DNA of 64,000 nt from Moniliella sp. 'wahieum'. Lineage: Eukaryota; Basidiomycota; Moniliellomycetes; Moniliellales; Moniliellaceae. Shown one piece after another: positions 43,785-55,645 of the stretch (positions within the stretch are counted from its first letter, which is position 1; each line of letters starts with the position of its first letter). Made by a program: the position numbers and the translations under genes. The stretch lies in contig RSEE01000083.1 in NCBI GenBank assembly GCA_003971905.1, forward strand, positions 62,001 to 126,000, given 5' to 3'. Below the pieces are notes generated by a model, which was not told the origin of the DNA, did not search any database, and was given only the letters and a program-made list of their open reading frames with translations.

Positions 43785-44287
43785 CGTACTAGGCAGGTGG
43801 AGTGGCGGGCAAGCGACCGACAGACCAAGGCGGGGATGTGACATGTGCATGTCGATGGATGATTTGATTTGGATCGATACGGACGTGACGCGTGACGCAT
43901 AAAACGCGTAACATGTAACAAGTGGCTTCATTGTGATTTGGTTACAGATCTCAGGTCTAGCAGCTCGTAGTTTAGGATGGCTACGCCCCCAAGTCCATAC
44001 TATAGTTCACTAACACGCCGCCCATCTAGATTGCATTGCGCCCAGCGACCCGGCGAGTTCCCCTGGGACAATGGGACTGGGCTTTGCACAGCGGATCGAT
44101 GGCAGTGACTATAGTGAGGATACATGAGATGTAAGATTCGTGTTGAACCAGCCTGCACAGAGATGGGGGGGGGGGGGGTGGGGGGGCAGGAGGAGGAGGA
44201 CAGACTGGCCCCGTGGAAACCGACCGATCCCTTAGCCCTTTCTTGTTAGGGCTCTCGAGACATACCCCGACCCGAATGCCGTTCCAG
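43785..44287. other. Convergent intergenic region F-box/hexokinase
   Basis: About 500 bp with a CAGATCTCAGG word at 43945-43955 and a G homopolymer run at about 44165-44188. No gene is recognised. Confidence 0.5.
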
Positions 44288-45754
44288 CTACTTGGTCACC
44301 ACATTGTGGCCGAGCTGGCGCTGCTTCTTGGCTGCCAGCGCCGACAGTGCTGCTCCAACACCTGACCCATCCTTGGCCAACTCAATCTTGACCGCGACGC
44401 TGTCTCTTGGCCCAAATTTCCACCAGCGCCTCGTGGATCCTCTCACGGAGTGGGGGTACAGTTCGACTAGGGATCCGTCCGCGCCTACATTGAGAGGGCC
44501 CGTGGACGATTGGGCTTTGGCAGCGGCTTTTGGCTGCTGCGTGAACCAGCAATGGGTTGGGCATTGCCCGTGTGGATGACGGTTGCTGCGATGGCCGTGG
44601 CTGAGAGGCGAGCGGAACGGGTGCCCACCCATCGACACACCGCCGCACCGTTTCCACATCCTGCGGTGGGTGAACGTACTTTTCCGGCACGCCAGTTGGT
44701 GGATCAAAATTTCGCGTGTCTTGTTCTTTGGGTCGTCCGAGGCCAAGCCCGAATCAATATCCGCTCGATACCCGACATGATGTAGGTTTCCAACTGGTAC
44801 TTGTTGTTGAGGCTATCGGCCGCAAAGCCATCAAACAGCAGCAATTGGTCAATCATGTTGACCAATACCGAGCGGAACACTTCGCCAAGGTACATGCCAC
44901 TGATCATCTTTTCGAAAATATGATGACGTTGCCGGATGGCCGTCCGATCGACCTTGTTGTCGTACTGCGTCAGGGCAGCGCTTGACGCGCTTGTCAAAGC
45001 TCCCCCACTCGGTATGATAATCATGTGGGTGGGCACTTGGGCGCCTTCGGCGCCAGGACGCACCTCGATTTGCCAATCGCATCGATCGACTCGAGATAGG
45101 CGCCGTTGGTTCCCGTGCCAAAGATGGCTCCCAGTAACGAAGCCCTGCTGTACGCCGACGTGAGCAAGTCGGCGGTCGTGTCGTTGATCAAGGCCTCAAC
45201 CTTGACTTTCAAGTGGCGCTTGTCCAGCGCGGATTGCAGCAGCTGGACCATATCCTTGCCCACGGCATCGGGGCAGTTGAAGCCCTTGCTCCAGGAGATG
45301 AGTGTGCCCGAGTTGATGGACTTTTGCTCGACGGGGAAGGAGAAGGTAAAGCCAAGGGACAAGTGCTCGTCGCCCACTCCACGTCCGTGCCATAGTCATT
45401 GAGGAAGACATCGACCGACTCGGCCATGTAGGCAAACAGGTTGGCCACAGGGCCCGTCTTGAGACTGTCCTGGACCTTGTACTTTTCCTGCTTGACGCTG
45501 ACCTTGCCGTGGCCTTCGAGGGTGATGGCGCAGACGCGCAGGTTGGTGCCGCCGAGGTCCATGGCAAGGTAGGTGCCCGTCTCGGAGCCGTCGGGGAGGC
45601 CGGTGACAAAGGTGGGGATCATGGACATGGCGGCATTGTTGTGGTTGAGGCCATAGTCCATCAGGTCGCTAAAGTGGTCGGCAATGGCGAGGAGGTGGCT
45701 GCGGGTGAGGGTGAACTGGCGCTCGATGTTGCCGAGGACATGGGCGAGGGTCAT
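44288..45754 (-). CDS. HXK: Hexokinase
   Basis: The ATG at 45754 gives MTLAHVLGNIERQFTLTRSH, a plausible hexokinase start. The frame is open upstream, so a longer N-terminus or an upstream exon beginning MPTKAG near 45955 is possible. ETGTYLAMDLGGTNLRVCAI is the phosphate-1 motif, SLGFTFSFPVEQKSINSGTL the hexose-binding segment, EALINDTTADLLTSAYSRAS contains the catalytic Asp, and LLGAIFGTGTNGAYLESID is the ATP loop. The small-domain helices (FEKMISGMYLGEVFRSVLVN) and C-terminal VELYPHSVRG, then GSGVGAALSALAAKK, complete a full-length ~490-residue enzyme over several frames. It phosphorylates glucose/fructose in the cytosol. Confidence 0.93.
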
Positions 45755-46984
45755 GCCGTTGACGCCCACGACGTCGGCGCCAAAGCGGGTGTCGGGGGTG
45801 CCATCGGCGTGCACGGCAGGGGCATGGTGCGAGCAGGAGGTGGCGGAGGGCGGCGAGGAGAAGGTGGGGTGTAGGGTGTGGATGTGCCCGCAAAAGCCTA
45901 GCCGGCCTGCCGGGGGGCCGCCTGGGGGTCGCCTGGGGCCAGCCTTGGTGGGCATCTTCTTGGCCTGCGTTTCTTGGCCCGCCGTGCGTGGGTGACGACA
46001 TAACCCGCGTAGCCACAGTGCGCCCTGCCCGCACCCTGCACCCGCACCACCCGCAGGCACCTCCCCAGCCTTCCTCGCGCACGGGCCAGAGCCAACCCTA
46101 GCGCCCGCCGGCCGCGTGGCGCCAGTGTGGCCTGTGTGCCCTCGCGGCCAAAGTTTGGGCTTTGCTGTTAATTTGATGAGTCGATGCGATCGCTGAGCGC
46201 AGGAACAGCTACGAGCCCGAGGCCGTCGGCGCTCACGCCGCCCCCTGTGGCCGATGGTGTTGCTTGAGGCGCAACTCGACAAGTGGAGCTCACTAGTCCC
46301 TGCTTCGAGCTGCGCGCTGGGTGTGCCTGGTGTGCTCCGCCAAGCACTCACCCGTATCCCCGGAACGGCAGCAGAATCGACCGACCTTGGCCAGTTTCGG
46401 CACGCATCACATGCACAGCAAGCCAGCTGGTCGTCACCACGTCACCTGCGCCCACCGCTCAGCGCTCCGGCACCGCCCATTGCCGTAAGGTAATATAGGG
46501 AGTGCTATAGGATTCCCTCCACACCCCCTCCAGTTGTTTGGTGGCGCGCCTCTCAGATCTCAGGCTCTGTGCCCTGACTGGCTCCATCTGCCTCCTCTGC
46601 CTGTCTCCTGCCCGTAAGACGGCTCACCACTTTGTGCCTTCTCGCCGTGTCGGAAGGCTGCGTCGCACATCAGGCTGGCTCCCACAGCATCCCCGAGTGC
46701 TCCCAAGCACCCGCACTGTAGCCCCGTCGGCCCCCTAGCGGCCGCTGCCCTTCCAATTTCACATTTCAGATCCAACAAGGAAAAGTGAAATTGAAAGCAC
46801 CGTGGAGCAGACCATGCCTGCTGACGTCAGCAGCGCGCGCCCGTCTCGCCGGCGCCGACGTGGAACTACTGGCTGGCTGCCTGGGCCGGCGGGCCCAGGG
46901 CAGGGCCGCCGGAACCAGGTCGTCTCGTCTGCCTTGGTTTGCTTTGCTGCGCCACCATCTTGCCTTGCCCACGCTCTGCCCCCC
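45755..46984. other. Divergent intergenic region hexokinase/GET4
   Basis: 1.2 kb. AACCCTAGCGCCC lies at 46094-46106, and TCTCAGATCTCAGG at 46551-46564. The proximal ~200 bp may hold a hexokinase leader exon. No separate gene is recognised. Confidence 0.45.
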
Positions 46985-48436
46985 ATGTCGCTTCCCACGT
47001 CCGGCTACGACGCACACCAGCGGCTCCGCGCCAAAGTGGTGCGTCTGCTCGCCAAGAAGAACTACGACAAGGCGACCCAGGCGCTGTATGATGGCTCGGT
47101 GGCCCAGCTCAAGGCGGGCGAGCAGGCGAGTGGGGTGGATTTGGCCGTGTACATGGTGGATGTGTATGCGCAGCAACACATGCCTGTCGACCCTATGCGC
47201 ACCGAGCATGTCGTCACATCCTTCGCGAAAACGCAAGACGACTGGTGGCGCCAGAAGCTGCTGCAGGCGATCGTCAAGTGGGCCGAAACGCAGCCGGCTG
47301 AGCATGGTGCTGCAGCGCGCCGGCTGCGTGGGCAGATGGCCAGTTCCTCTGGTCGGCCGGCGACTTCGTGCGTCCGAGGGACACCTGATTGCCGCACTTC
47401 CCAATCCGGCATCGTTGCCGTCGTGTAGAGGACGAGGTCAGCCCAGCAGTGCTGCTTGGCCAGATGCAGTGGATTGGCTCCTGGCCCATGCTGCCAAGAC
47501 AAACGAGACATACAAGGACCACAGCAATCCTCCTAGCAAAGAGGCCAGCGTCCGTATTGAGGCCGGCCGGTTTGCGCTGGTGTACACTGATTTTGCTTGT
47601 GGAGGGCCAGGTGGCTGCTGCCCTGGCCTACTTGGACACGTTCTTGCATACCTTGGTCGCCAAGCCAGAGGCAAGCAACTTCCTCCTGCCTGTCACGCCC
47701 AACCCCAAGACCTTTGTGCCTCCTCCTGGCGTCACACCGCCCCCTCGCTTGGCACCCCCTTGCTCCCTGGTGCAGCGACTTCGTACAAACAGCCTCTCTG
47801 GCTGACGGGCAATGGGATGTTAACTTTGTCCAGATGCTGTTGGGACTGATCGACACTGCTACGTCTACAAGGGCGAAGGCCCAGCTTTCGCTTCGCATGG
47901 GGGGGCAAGGCGGGCGTGCTCCCGTTGCACTCAAGAACTCTACGCCGTCTTGGTCCGCCAGTACCAAAAGGAAGGCATTGCAGTCCAAGTGGACGAACTT
48001 GTGGCGACGGTACGTACCGTGTGCTTGGGATGGTAGTCAGGACATTCGAAAAAAGGCATGCTAACCTGTTGATGGGTGCAGAACCTCAATGCTTTCCTTC
48101 GCTCTACTTGGACGCACCCCGGCCAAAGGAGGCAACATGCTGGCCGATATGATGAGCGGATTGCTGGGTGGTGGTGCACCCTCGGCGCCGAAAGCACAAG
48201 GGACCGAATGGCTTGCCTACCGCCCGTGGCCTGAACCGGAAATTCTTCCCGCCCCAGAGCAGGCGCCTGAGACGTCGGAGGAGCCTAGCGCTGACGACGA
48301 AGAGGGTGATCTGGACTGGATTGAGCCGCATTCTGGGTGTGGGGTCGTTTTTCGTGGGAGGTTTGTCAGCTGCACTTGTGCACGATATACTCTTTCATAT
48401 GGGTTCACATCATGGCATTTGGTTAGGGGTTGTTGA
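46985..48436 (+). CDS. GET4: GET4, tail-anchored protein insertion factor
   Basis: The ATG at 46985 begins MSLPTSGYDAHQRLRAKVVR, then LLAKKNYDKATQALYDGSVA, QLKAGEQASGVDLAVYMVDV: the alpha-solenoid of Get4. GQFLWSAGDFVR and VEGQVAAALAYLDTFLHTLV follow across frame breaks. KNSTPS-like frames hide ELYAVLVRQYQKEGIAVQVD, before an intron at 48010-48081 (GTACGT donor, CTAAC branch, TGCAG acceptor). The last exon encodes NLNAFLRSTW, then GGNMLADMMSGLLGGGAPSA, matching the usual C-terminal MMxxLFGG. An extra acidic tail (EEPSADDEEGDLDW) follows. The stop is uncertain. Get4 with Get5 hands tail-anchored proteins from Sgt2 to Get3. Confidence 0.85.
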
Positions 48437-48615
48437 ACTCCTAGGAAAAGAGAGGATAGGGATGATTTATGCGTCCGGGTCCATCCCTCAAGACCAATTA
48501 GTAAGGCGCAGGCAGTGTTGCATCGTGTCCGTTGATTACCCTCTGTGGAAGAGGCACATCGTGCAAGTCATGGCCCTCCCCACTCCCTCATCAGCGCACC
48601 ACCTCCTTGCCGTAG

Positions 48616-49607
48616 TCATACATTCCAAAGAATTGGATCCTTCGGTTTGGTCAGCATACAACTGAGCTCCCGCCGCAGTTTGCCGTGATGCTCGCGTTCG
48701 TGGGCCAGGCGTAGGGTCTTGTCTTCACGAAGCCAAGCGAGCGCGATGCGGAAAAGGAGGGGGGATCTTTCGTCATATCGTCCGGCACCATCCACCCTGC
48801 AGGCAACAGGCCCTGCTCTCCTTCGTAGGCGGCCAAAGTAGTCGTTTCGGCGGCACGTCTCGCCCAACCGCATGTGCACGACATGCGTTGGGAAGGAGGA
48901 GAGACCATCAAAAATGTGGGTTGCGTCTGGGAGGGCGGGAGGCAGAGCCGACAGAGCGATAAAGGAGGCGTAAGGTCAGCGGTGTGCGTGTGAGCAAAGG
49001 GGAGAAAAAAACGTACAGACGATGGTCGCGTTGCGCTGCTTGGTCTCGAGCACGAGAAAGTCGAGCAAGTCCTGTCGCACCTGCATCCAAATCCACCGTC
49101 ACCTCGTCGAGCAACAACAAATCAAAGGAGCCATGAGACCCATGCAGAGCTGCACACGCCTCCGCTCTCCATCGGAATCATAGAGTCATGTGCCAAGTGG
49201 TATCAATGTCGAGCAAGTCGAGGAGATGGCCGCGGCACCCGTCCGGGTAGCGCCAGCCGCCAACCGAGGAAGGAACTCGCTCACGACAATGTCCGACTCG
49301 ACCACAATCCGTCGAGGCCCACTCGGTGCCGAGGAAGGAAACAATCTCCTTGGGAGTCGCGTAGAAGGGGTTGAGGCCAAAGGGTGGATCGCACCTTCCT
49401 TGCACATGCGCTTGCCGGCCAGCAGACGCAGCAGCGTGCTCTTACCGCGCCGTTGGGGCCAGCAGGAGGCAGCGGGCGCGGGGGGAGGTGGATGGTGCAG
49501 TTGGTGAGGGCCGGCTCGGGGGACGGGGGCGATGTAGAAGGTCAGGTCCTGCACCTCGACCGCCCATTCGGACGGCCGCGCATCCGAGGCGCGGGAGCAG
49601 CAGCCAT
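48616..49607 (-). CDS. CAF16: CAF16, soluble ABC ATPase linked to CCR4-NOT
   Basis: The ATG at 49607 opens MAAAPAPRMRGRP; after a break the ABC domain begins WAVEVQDLTFYIAPVP. Walker A reads GKSTLLRLLAGKRMCKEGAI. Family-specific segments follow: LGTEWAS, LLDLLDIDTTWHM, a DGERRRVQLCMGL signature in an alternate frame, and LLLLDEVTVDLDAG (Walker B). The intron at 48927-49016 joins ATIV to YATHIFDGLSSFPTHVVHMR, the most diagnostic Caf16 element. The C-terminus contains ALAWLREDKTLRLAHEREHH. Many frame breaks. Caf16 is a nuclear/cytosolic ABC-F-like protein associated with Mediator and CCR4-NOT in yeast. It is convergent with GET4. Confidence 0.88.
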
Positions 49608-49972
49608 GGTGGCGTCGCCGGTGCTCCGTCCGTCGGTGCGATCGGCCGCCGGGTTCGCCAGGCGTGCGGCTTGGCGTCGGAATGCGATTCCGCCGCCGCG
49701 CCATTCCGCTGTGGGCCCGAAACCTGGCGGCGAAAGCGCAACACTGGCGCTGTGCGTGCAGAGTGGAGCAGCGGGCCCCGCACGGCGCCGCAGTGCTCAG
49801 CACAAACGCAGGGCGCCAGTGTCCGCCACCTGCCTCGCCCTGCCGATCGGCGGTGCATTCAAGCTAGCTGGGTGCAGTTCGCCTGCTCTGCCCCACAGCA
49901 CGCCCATCTCCGACCCCACCCCCTGCCGCCACCACCACCACCTCTGCCGCCTCCTCCTGCCCCATCTCTCCC
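49608..49972. promoter_or_regulatory. Divergent promoter CAF16/unknown gene
   Basis: 365 bp between divergent ATGs. It ends in a CACCACC/CCTCC pyrimidine-rich tract before 49973. No known motif stands out. Confidence 0.35.
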
Positions 49973-52900
49973 ATGGGCTGGAGCCTCTTCAAGCGCGGCG
50001 ACGGCCCCACAACGCCGACGGCCCCAGCAACGCCGACGACGACGATGCCAAGGATGCCCGTCTCGACCGCAAGACCCCCCAGGCCGACAAGGCCAGCCGC
50101 GCCATCGCCAAGAGCGCCGAACGCGACCTGAAAAAGTACGAGGCCCGCTACGCCAAACGCCTCGAAAGCGACTCGGCCGCCCCACCGCACCGCCCTTTTC
50201 TCCCCCCACCCCCCCATCCCTGGCTCGGCTCTGCCGGCCGCCTCGCCCACCGATCTCTACCCCACCTCCTTGCCGTCCCTGCCCGCGGCCCCGCCCGCGC
50301 CCATGCCCAGCTTCCCGCCCAGCAGCCCTGCCAGAGGCTCTCTCTCCACTCCACCCCCTTCCCCGCCTTCGCCGCGCTACCGATCAAGCCCATACTCCTC
50401 CTCCGGGTGCACCAAATCACCGCGCCAGCATGTTCAATCCAGGCGAGCTTGTTCCGGGGACGGTGGTGCCCCGCGCACCTGTGTCGCCAGCCCGTTTGTC
50501 GTCCCCTTCTTTCAACCCCAACGGGTCGCCAGTGCGCCATCCCTCTGCGCTGATCCCTAGCGGGAATGTGGCCGGGGTAGGTACTTCTCGAAGCGGTACC
50601 CCCGGGGCCGCCACGTCCCGATCTGGATCGCGACGCAACTCGGCCTTTCTTGACTATGTCCGAGGACGGACACAGAGTAATGGTGCGAGTAGTGATTACC
50701 AGTCGCGCTGGGATCCGGGCCGCCGGCCTCCACCTTTACCTCAGGAAGCAGTCTGCCTGCTCTTGACTTTGGGCGCCCGTTGTCCACCGAGCCAGCCCAA
50801 GATCTCCCCCCTCGCTCCGCCGGATCCGTCATGGAGCGCAGCCGGAGCGGCAGTGCGCAGGGTTCTTTTTCCTCCCCACTCCGACCGGCTCCATCGAACA
50901 ACTCGGAAGAGCTTCAAGCGGAAATTGCATCGCTGCGGCAGAACATTGCTCAGTTGCGGCGGACAAGCGAGGACTTGGAGTCGCTCATGTCGGGGCCCCG
51001 GTTGTCTGACATGAGTTCGCCGCCCGTTCAAGGAAGAGGGGCGCACGATGAGCGATCCGCCCTCCCTTGCGGGTGCTCTTGAAGCAGCCTCGCACCGGCC
51101 TGGCGAATTCTCTGTCTTTACCCCGGGTGTAACGCGCACACTTGCTGAACCCACTCCGCTCTTCTCACCACCTTCGACGGGACCCGGAGGTGCGGCAGGG
51201 AACAATGCGACTGTTCTTCCGCCTGTTGGGGCACCCCCTTCTCAACCCCCCATTGGCACTACTTCCGGTGCCCAGGTCGCCCCCGCTGCGCCAGTCTCCA
51301 TGCCTACGTTCATTACGCCAACAGCGGGGCCTGGCACCCACGTCTTCCAGCCTCCCTCCCGAGGCTACACCCATCTTGCTCCTCTTCCCACGCCTCCGAG
51401 GCTGAAGGGGAAGATGGAGTGCTGGACTCTGCCGACACCACGCCTGCGCCCTCGACGGACCACATCATACCCCGTTGGCCATCCCTCCGCAGCTAGACCG
51501 CCCGCACAAGGACTGGTTCAAGGGCGACAACTACACTCCTTTCCCCTCGGAAGGGCAGGTGGGGCGGGAAATGAAGAAGTACCTTCTTGCCTCGGACAGT
51601 GTGGAGGAAGCCAAGGCCAAGTCGCGCGAGGCAGGCGTCGAGTGTTTGCACTGTATCCCGATGAGACGGCACTGAAAAGATGGACGCGGACCTGCGTCGG
51701 CGGGGGAACAAGACAGAGTACGCCACCATGACCGCTGACGAGGAACGAGCCCGCTTGGAAAAGTTCCGGCCCCACTACCAGGCCGAGAGGACAATCCTTG
51801 GTCCGGTGCCCCGTCGGGCCCAGCAGCGCGGTCAAGAACGGGATGCTCGCCGTGCTGCAGCAGCAGCTGCAGCTGCCGCTGCATCTGGCGCCGCCACCCC
51901 ACGTCGTCGTCCTGACTCGCATACCCCCGGTGCTGCAACACCACGCCATCCAGCCAAGGGCAGCGGAGGTGCCACCACCCCTTTCCCTGGGGGCACACCG
52001 AGTGTATATGGTGCCCCGGCGGGATATGCCACGCCGGGTGGGATGATGACACCTGGAGGCATGATGACTCCAGGGGGTATATGACCCCGGGGGCATGATG
52101 ACACCTGGAGGAATGATGACACCTGGAGGAATGATGACACCGGGTGGTATGATGACACCTGGCGGTATGATGACACCTGGCGGTATGATGACACCTGGTG
52201 GCATGATGGCGCCGGGTATGATGGGGGGCATGATGACGCCTCCAGGCTTTATGCCCGGTGCAATGGTCCAATGAAAAGGAGCGTGGCAAGACGATTGCGC
52301 AGCTGGAGGACCGGCACAAAGAGCGACTTGCGGCGATGCAGGCTGGCGCCAAGGTGAACATGGAGAAAACGCGGTTGCTGCAGATTGAGCGGCAAAAAGT
52401 GGCGCAGCGCAGGAAGAGAGGGAACGGGCGGCCAAAGCGTTGGAGGTGCCGGCCAAAACGTCTGACAAGGACAAGGATAAGGACAAGAAGAAGAGTCTTA
52501 AGGCCGATCCGCGCTGGAGGCAAAGCGCTGTCAGCTTGCTCCACCTTCCTACCGCCACCCCTCGCGCTAGCAGAGCTTTGACCACAAACCCTCTTCTCGC
52601 CCGACGGCCGTTCCCCGGAGCGCTCTGACGCTCTGGCCGCAGCGCCGTCGCCCGACCTGGCGAAAGGGAGGAAGAGAAGACGAAGATGGTCAACCGCATG
52701 TCGACCATGTCGTTTGCCATGCCCGGTGCGCCACAGCCTACGCCACGGGCATCCATGTATGGCGCGCCGGCACAGATGGCTTTGACCGGCCCGACGCCGA
52801 CGCCACGGCAAAGTGTGCTGTTTGGTTCGGGTGGCGGTCCGGGCGCGGGTGCGGGCGCAGGCGCTGTACCGGCCAGGGCGGGAGTGGGCGCGATGGGGGA

Positions 52901-53170
52901 GACGATGACGCCGCGGCAAAGTGTGTACGGGTACGGCCGAACGGGGCATTGGACGCGGTGCAGCGTCCTGCGTTGATGGCTACCCAATCGACGCCTGCTG
53001 TGCTTGAGACGGCCAAGCCCAAACCCAAGAAAGAGTTGACGAGACGGACCGACGAAGGAAAGCTGAGATGCGAGGATCGCAACCGCTTCTCTCGTTTGAA
53101 GGACCTTTGCTCCAGGAGGCCCGCGACCGTGCTGAGCAGGCCAAGAATCAGCATCAGCGCATTAGCATGC
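49973..53170 (+). CDS. Unrecognised low-complexity protein with TPGGMM repeats
   Basis: I do not recognise this gene. The ATG at 49973 gives MGWSLFKRGDG, then a charged helix ASRAIAKSAERDLKKYEARY. A Ser/Pro-rich region (FNPGELVPGTVVPRAPVSPA, TSRSGSRRNSAFLDYVRGRT) precedes a short coiled coil (NNSEELQAEIASLRQNIAQL, RRTSEDLESLMSG). Next come RPHKDWFKGDNYTPFPSEGQ, REMKKYLLASDSVEEAKAKS, then an Ala run and MMTPGG repeats (52039-52245). After that, a helix RGKTIAQLEDRHKERLAAMQ, a Lys/Asp stretch and TPRQSVYG-type motifs repeated twice. Frames change often, so it could be one ~1,000-residue protein or two genes (break near 51450). Composition suggests a disordered scaffold. Confidence 0.5.
52039..52245 (+). 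repeat. 15-bp coding repeat (GGMMTP)n
   Basis: Repeated GGATGATGACACCTG-type units encode Gly-Gly-Met-Met-Thr-Pro. About ten to twelve units are present, several identical, ending in a degenerate Met/Gly/Pro tail. Confidence 0.9.
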
Positions 53171-53690
53171 AATTGCTCAACCAGTATTGACACTACCTTG
53201 TTCGTGCAACGTTCCTCTTCCCCTTTCCCTATTCCCCTATTCCTCTCTTCTCCTCTCACTTCTTCCTTGTTGGGCGTGCGTACTCCTTGTTTCCCTTGTT
53301 TCCTCCGTTCATTCCTGCCCTGCTCATAACGGACCTCCTGTTTTGTCATTCTTCTCTCTACACATCTATCAAGCCGGGCACCCTGGCATTTTGCTACCTG
53401 TCAAGCTGGCCCTCGACCACACAGTTCCCTCTCGTTTCTGCCCACCTCGACCGCGCAGTGTTTTTGTGCGAGGGGCCATTGCCAGCTTGTGACGACAACG
53501 TATTTACGAGGACCCTGGGACCAACTCTGGCGACTAGAGAAGACGCGAGGGTGGGAGAGAAGAGACAGAAAACCCAATGTCCGTGATCGGAGGGGGTGGG
53601 AGATGGGAGGGCAGAGAGAACACTTCAATGCAAAGGCAGGGAAGAGAAGGCGCATGGAAGGCTTCTAACTCCCCTGGGGGAGGAGGGACC
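53171..53690. other. Convergent intergenic region
   Basis: Pyrimidine-rich 3' flank between the unrecognised plus gene and the septin. No gene is seen. Confidence 0.4.
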
Positions 53691-55101
53691 TTGGTCCGGC
53701 GGAGCGTAGAGCATAGACGGTAAAACCCTCGCCGGTCACCTTTAGGTACGCAAGAACCCCTTCTTTTTTTTTGGCTTTGCTTTTCAGGGGTCAATGGCCG
53801 GCCCATCTCGATTCGTCGTTTGCGGTCGACCAGGTCGGCTTGCTGGCGTTCGAGTGCTTCTTTCATTTGACGGTGGCGGGAGTAGAGTTCCTCTTCGGAT
53901 TGTTTGAGCTTGGCCTCCTTTTCTGCGACCTTTTGTTGGAAGACGAGTTTCATCTCGTTCTCCATCTTGGCCAACTTGGCTTCGTGCAGGCCTCGTTCCT
54001 CGGCCAACTTGGCGGCCGGGTTGATCTCGTTGAACACCGACTGGTCCTGGGCCACGCCCATGGCCAACATCTTCTCGGTACGGTACTTTTCGTAGAGATT
54101 GTTGTTGGTGTGTTCTTTAAGTTCTTCCATGTGCGTCCGGATCAACATTTGTCGCAGCTTGACAAAGTCACAGTGCTCCTCATTGTCCACCTCAATCACG
54201 CCCCAAGGGTACGCACGGCCTCGCACGCGCCGACCATCGGACGTGTCCACTTCCATGTTGGACCCAACCACGGCAAAGGGAATCTGGCGCTGCGAGCGGG
54301 AGGAGAGCAGAGAACGTCAATCCGTCAATCCGTCAATCCGTCAGTACAATACCCCACTGGGACAACAGTGCAACCCTTGACACGTACAGCAATCTCTGCA
54401 TTTTCATCATATGTCTCCTCATCGTCATTGTCGTAGATGGGGGCATGGAAAATATCGATTTGGTGGTAGGCAATGTCGGCGAGGATGCGCTGTTTGAACG
54501 CGGCGATTTCCTCGTCGATCAGGGTATCGGACTTGGCAATGACGGGGATGAGGTTGACCTTGGTGTGGAGGCGCCGCATGAACTCGATGTCAATAGGACG
54601 GAGAGAGTGACCGGTAGGCTGAACAAAGTAGAGACACGCGTGCACCCGATTATCTTGGAGCATAGTCCGGTTCACCCGGTTCTCCTGCTCCAGATAGGTA
54701 TCGAAGCGCTGCTCAATGTTGTCCAAGATCGGTTTCCAAGCACCTTCGTTGTTGACATAATCGCCAAATCCGGGCGTATCAACCACATTCAGACGCAGCC
54801 GGACCCCATTCTCCTCAATGTCGGCGCTGATGGACTCGATCGCGACCGTCGACGGCCGTTCGGCACCGGGCGGAGGCACGGCTTTGGCCTGGTACAAGGC
54901 TGTGTTGAAGAGCGTGTTGACCAGCGTCGACTTGCCCAGGCCACTCTCGCCGACGACCATGCAGGTGAAGGTGAACCCTTTCCTGACGCTTTTGCGGTGA
55001 ACCTGGTTGGGCAGGTTAGCAAACCCAACATACCCCGACAGCTTGGTGCGGGTCGGCTCGCGCGAGGCGGGGGGTGCCGAGTAAGAGTCAATGCTGGACA
55101 T
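53691..55101 (-). CDS. CDC3: Septin, CDC3 group
   Basis: The ATG at 55101 begins [20 protein letters not shown]. The septin polybasic region and P-loop follow: [20 protein letters not shown], then [20 protein letters not shown] (G1). G3 is [20 protein letters not shown] and G4 is [13 protein letters not shown]. An intron at 54290-54387, itself holding a GGATTGAC repeat, joins DENAEIA to [11 protein letters not shown]. The septin-unique element includes [21 protein letters not shown] coiled coil ([20 protein letters not shown]) runs to near 53790, then a poly-A break makes the last ~30 residues uncertain. The [15 protein letters not shown] spelling and the C-terminal coiled coil favour the CDC3 group. 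Septins form the bud-neck filament. Confidence 0.93.
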
Positions 55102-55403
55102 GGCGAGCACGACGAACACGGGTGGAGCGAGGGAGGAGGGGCTAGGGGCGAGGGCAAGAGCAAGGGCAATGGGGACGGCGGTGCTGATGGGGGGGAGGCA
55201 GAGGGGCGAGGTGGGCCAGGAGAGAGAGCACCAATAGCCTCCCGCCGTCGTCCCGCTGCTCCACACCAACTGGGCCATGCGAGCAGCCCCCTGCGCACAG
55301 GGGCAGTGTCCCGCCCCCGCGCGTCAGCACGTGCTCTGGGCACGGCGCCAGTGCTGGGCGCTTCCCCACCCGCTGCGTTGGGACAGCAGCCGGCCAAACG
55401 TGC

Positions 55404-55415
55404 CCAACCCTAGCG
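55404..55415. promoter_or_regulatory. AACCCTAGCGCC word upstream of septin
   Basis: CAACCCTAGCGCC lies about 300 bp upstream of the septin start and is nearly identical to the hexokinase-upstream copy at 46094-46106 (AACCCTAGCGCC). Confidence 0.4.
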
Positions 55416-55645
55416 CCCCTCCCCGCCCCCCGCCCATCGCGTCTGCCGTCGGAACTCCGTCTCAGGACGCACACGACACAGGACAGAACACCGTCCTCTG
55501 GGTGAGTACCCAGTGGATCTATCTCCCCTCCACCAGCCTCGTTTTGCTCGTCCATCCCCGCCCCCCACACCCGCTAGCTCCCAGCGCACACCGCACGCGT
55601 TGCATCCTCATCCATTCCACTTTTCCGCACGCAGGAAACACACGC

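Noticed and set aside
49371-51014. 547-codon plus-strand ORF crossing the CAF16 start
   Set aside because: Its first third is antisense to CAF16 and the promoter. Only parts after 49973 coincide with one frame of the unrecognised plus-strand gene.
51518-52987. 489-codon and 472-codon minus-strand ORFs with 'HHTTRCHH' repeats
   Set aside because: Antisense to the GGMMTP coding repeat; His/Arg/Thr repeats are the reverse complement of the plus-strand repeat.
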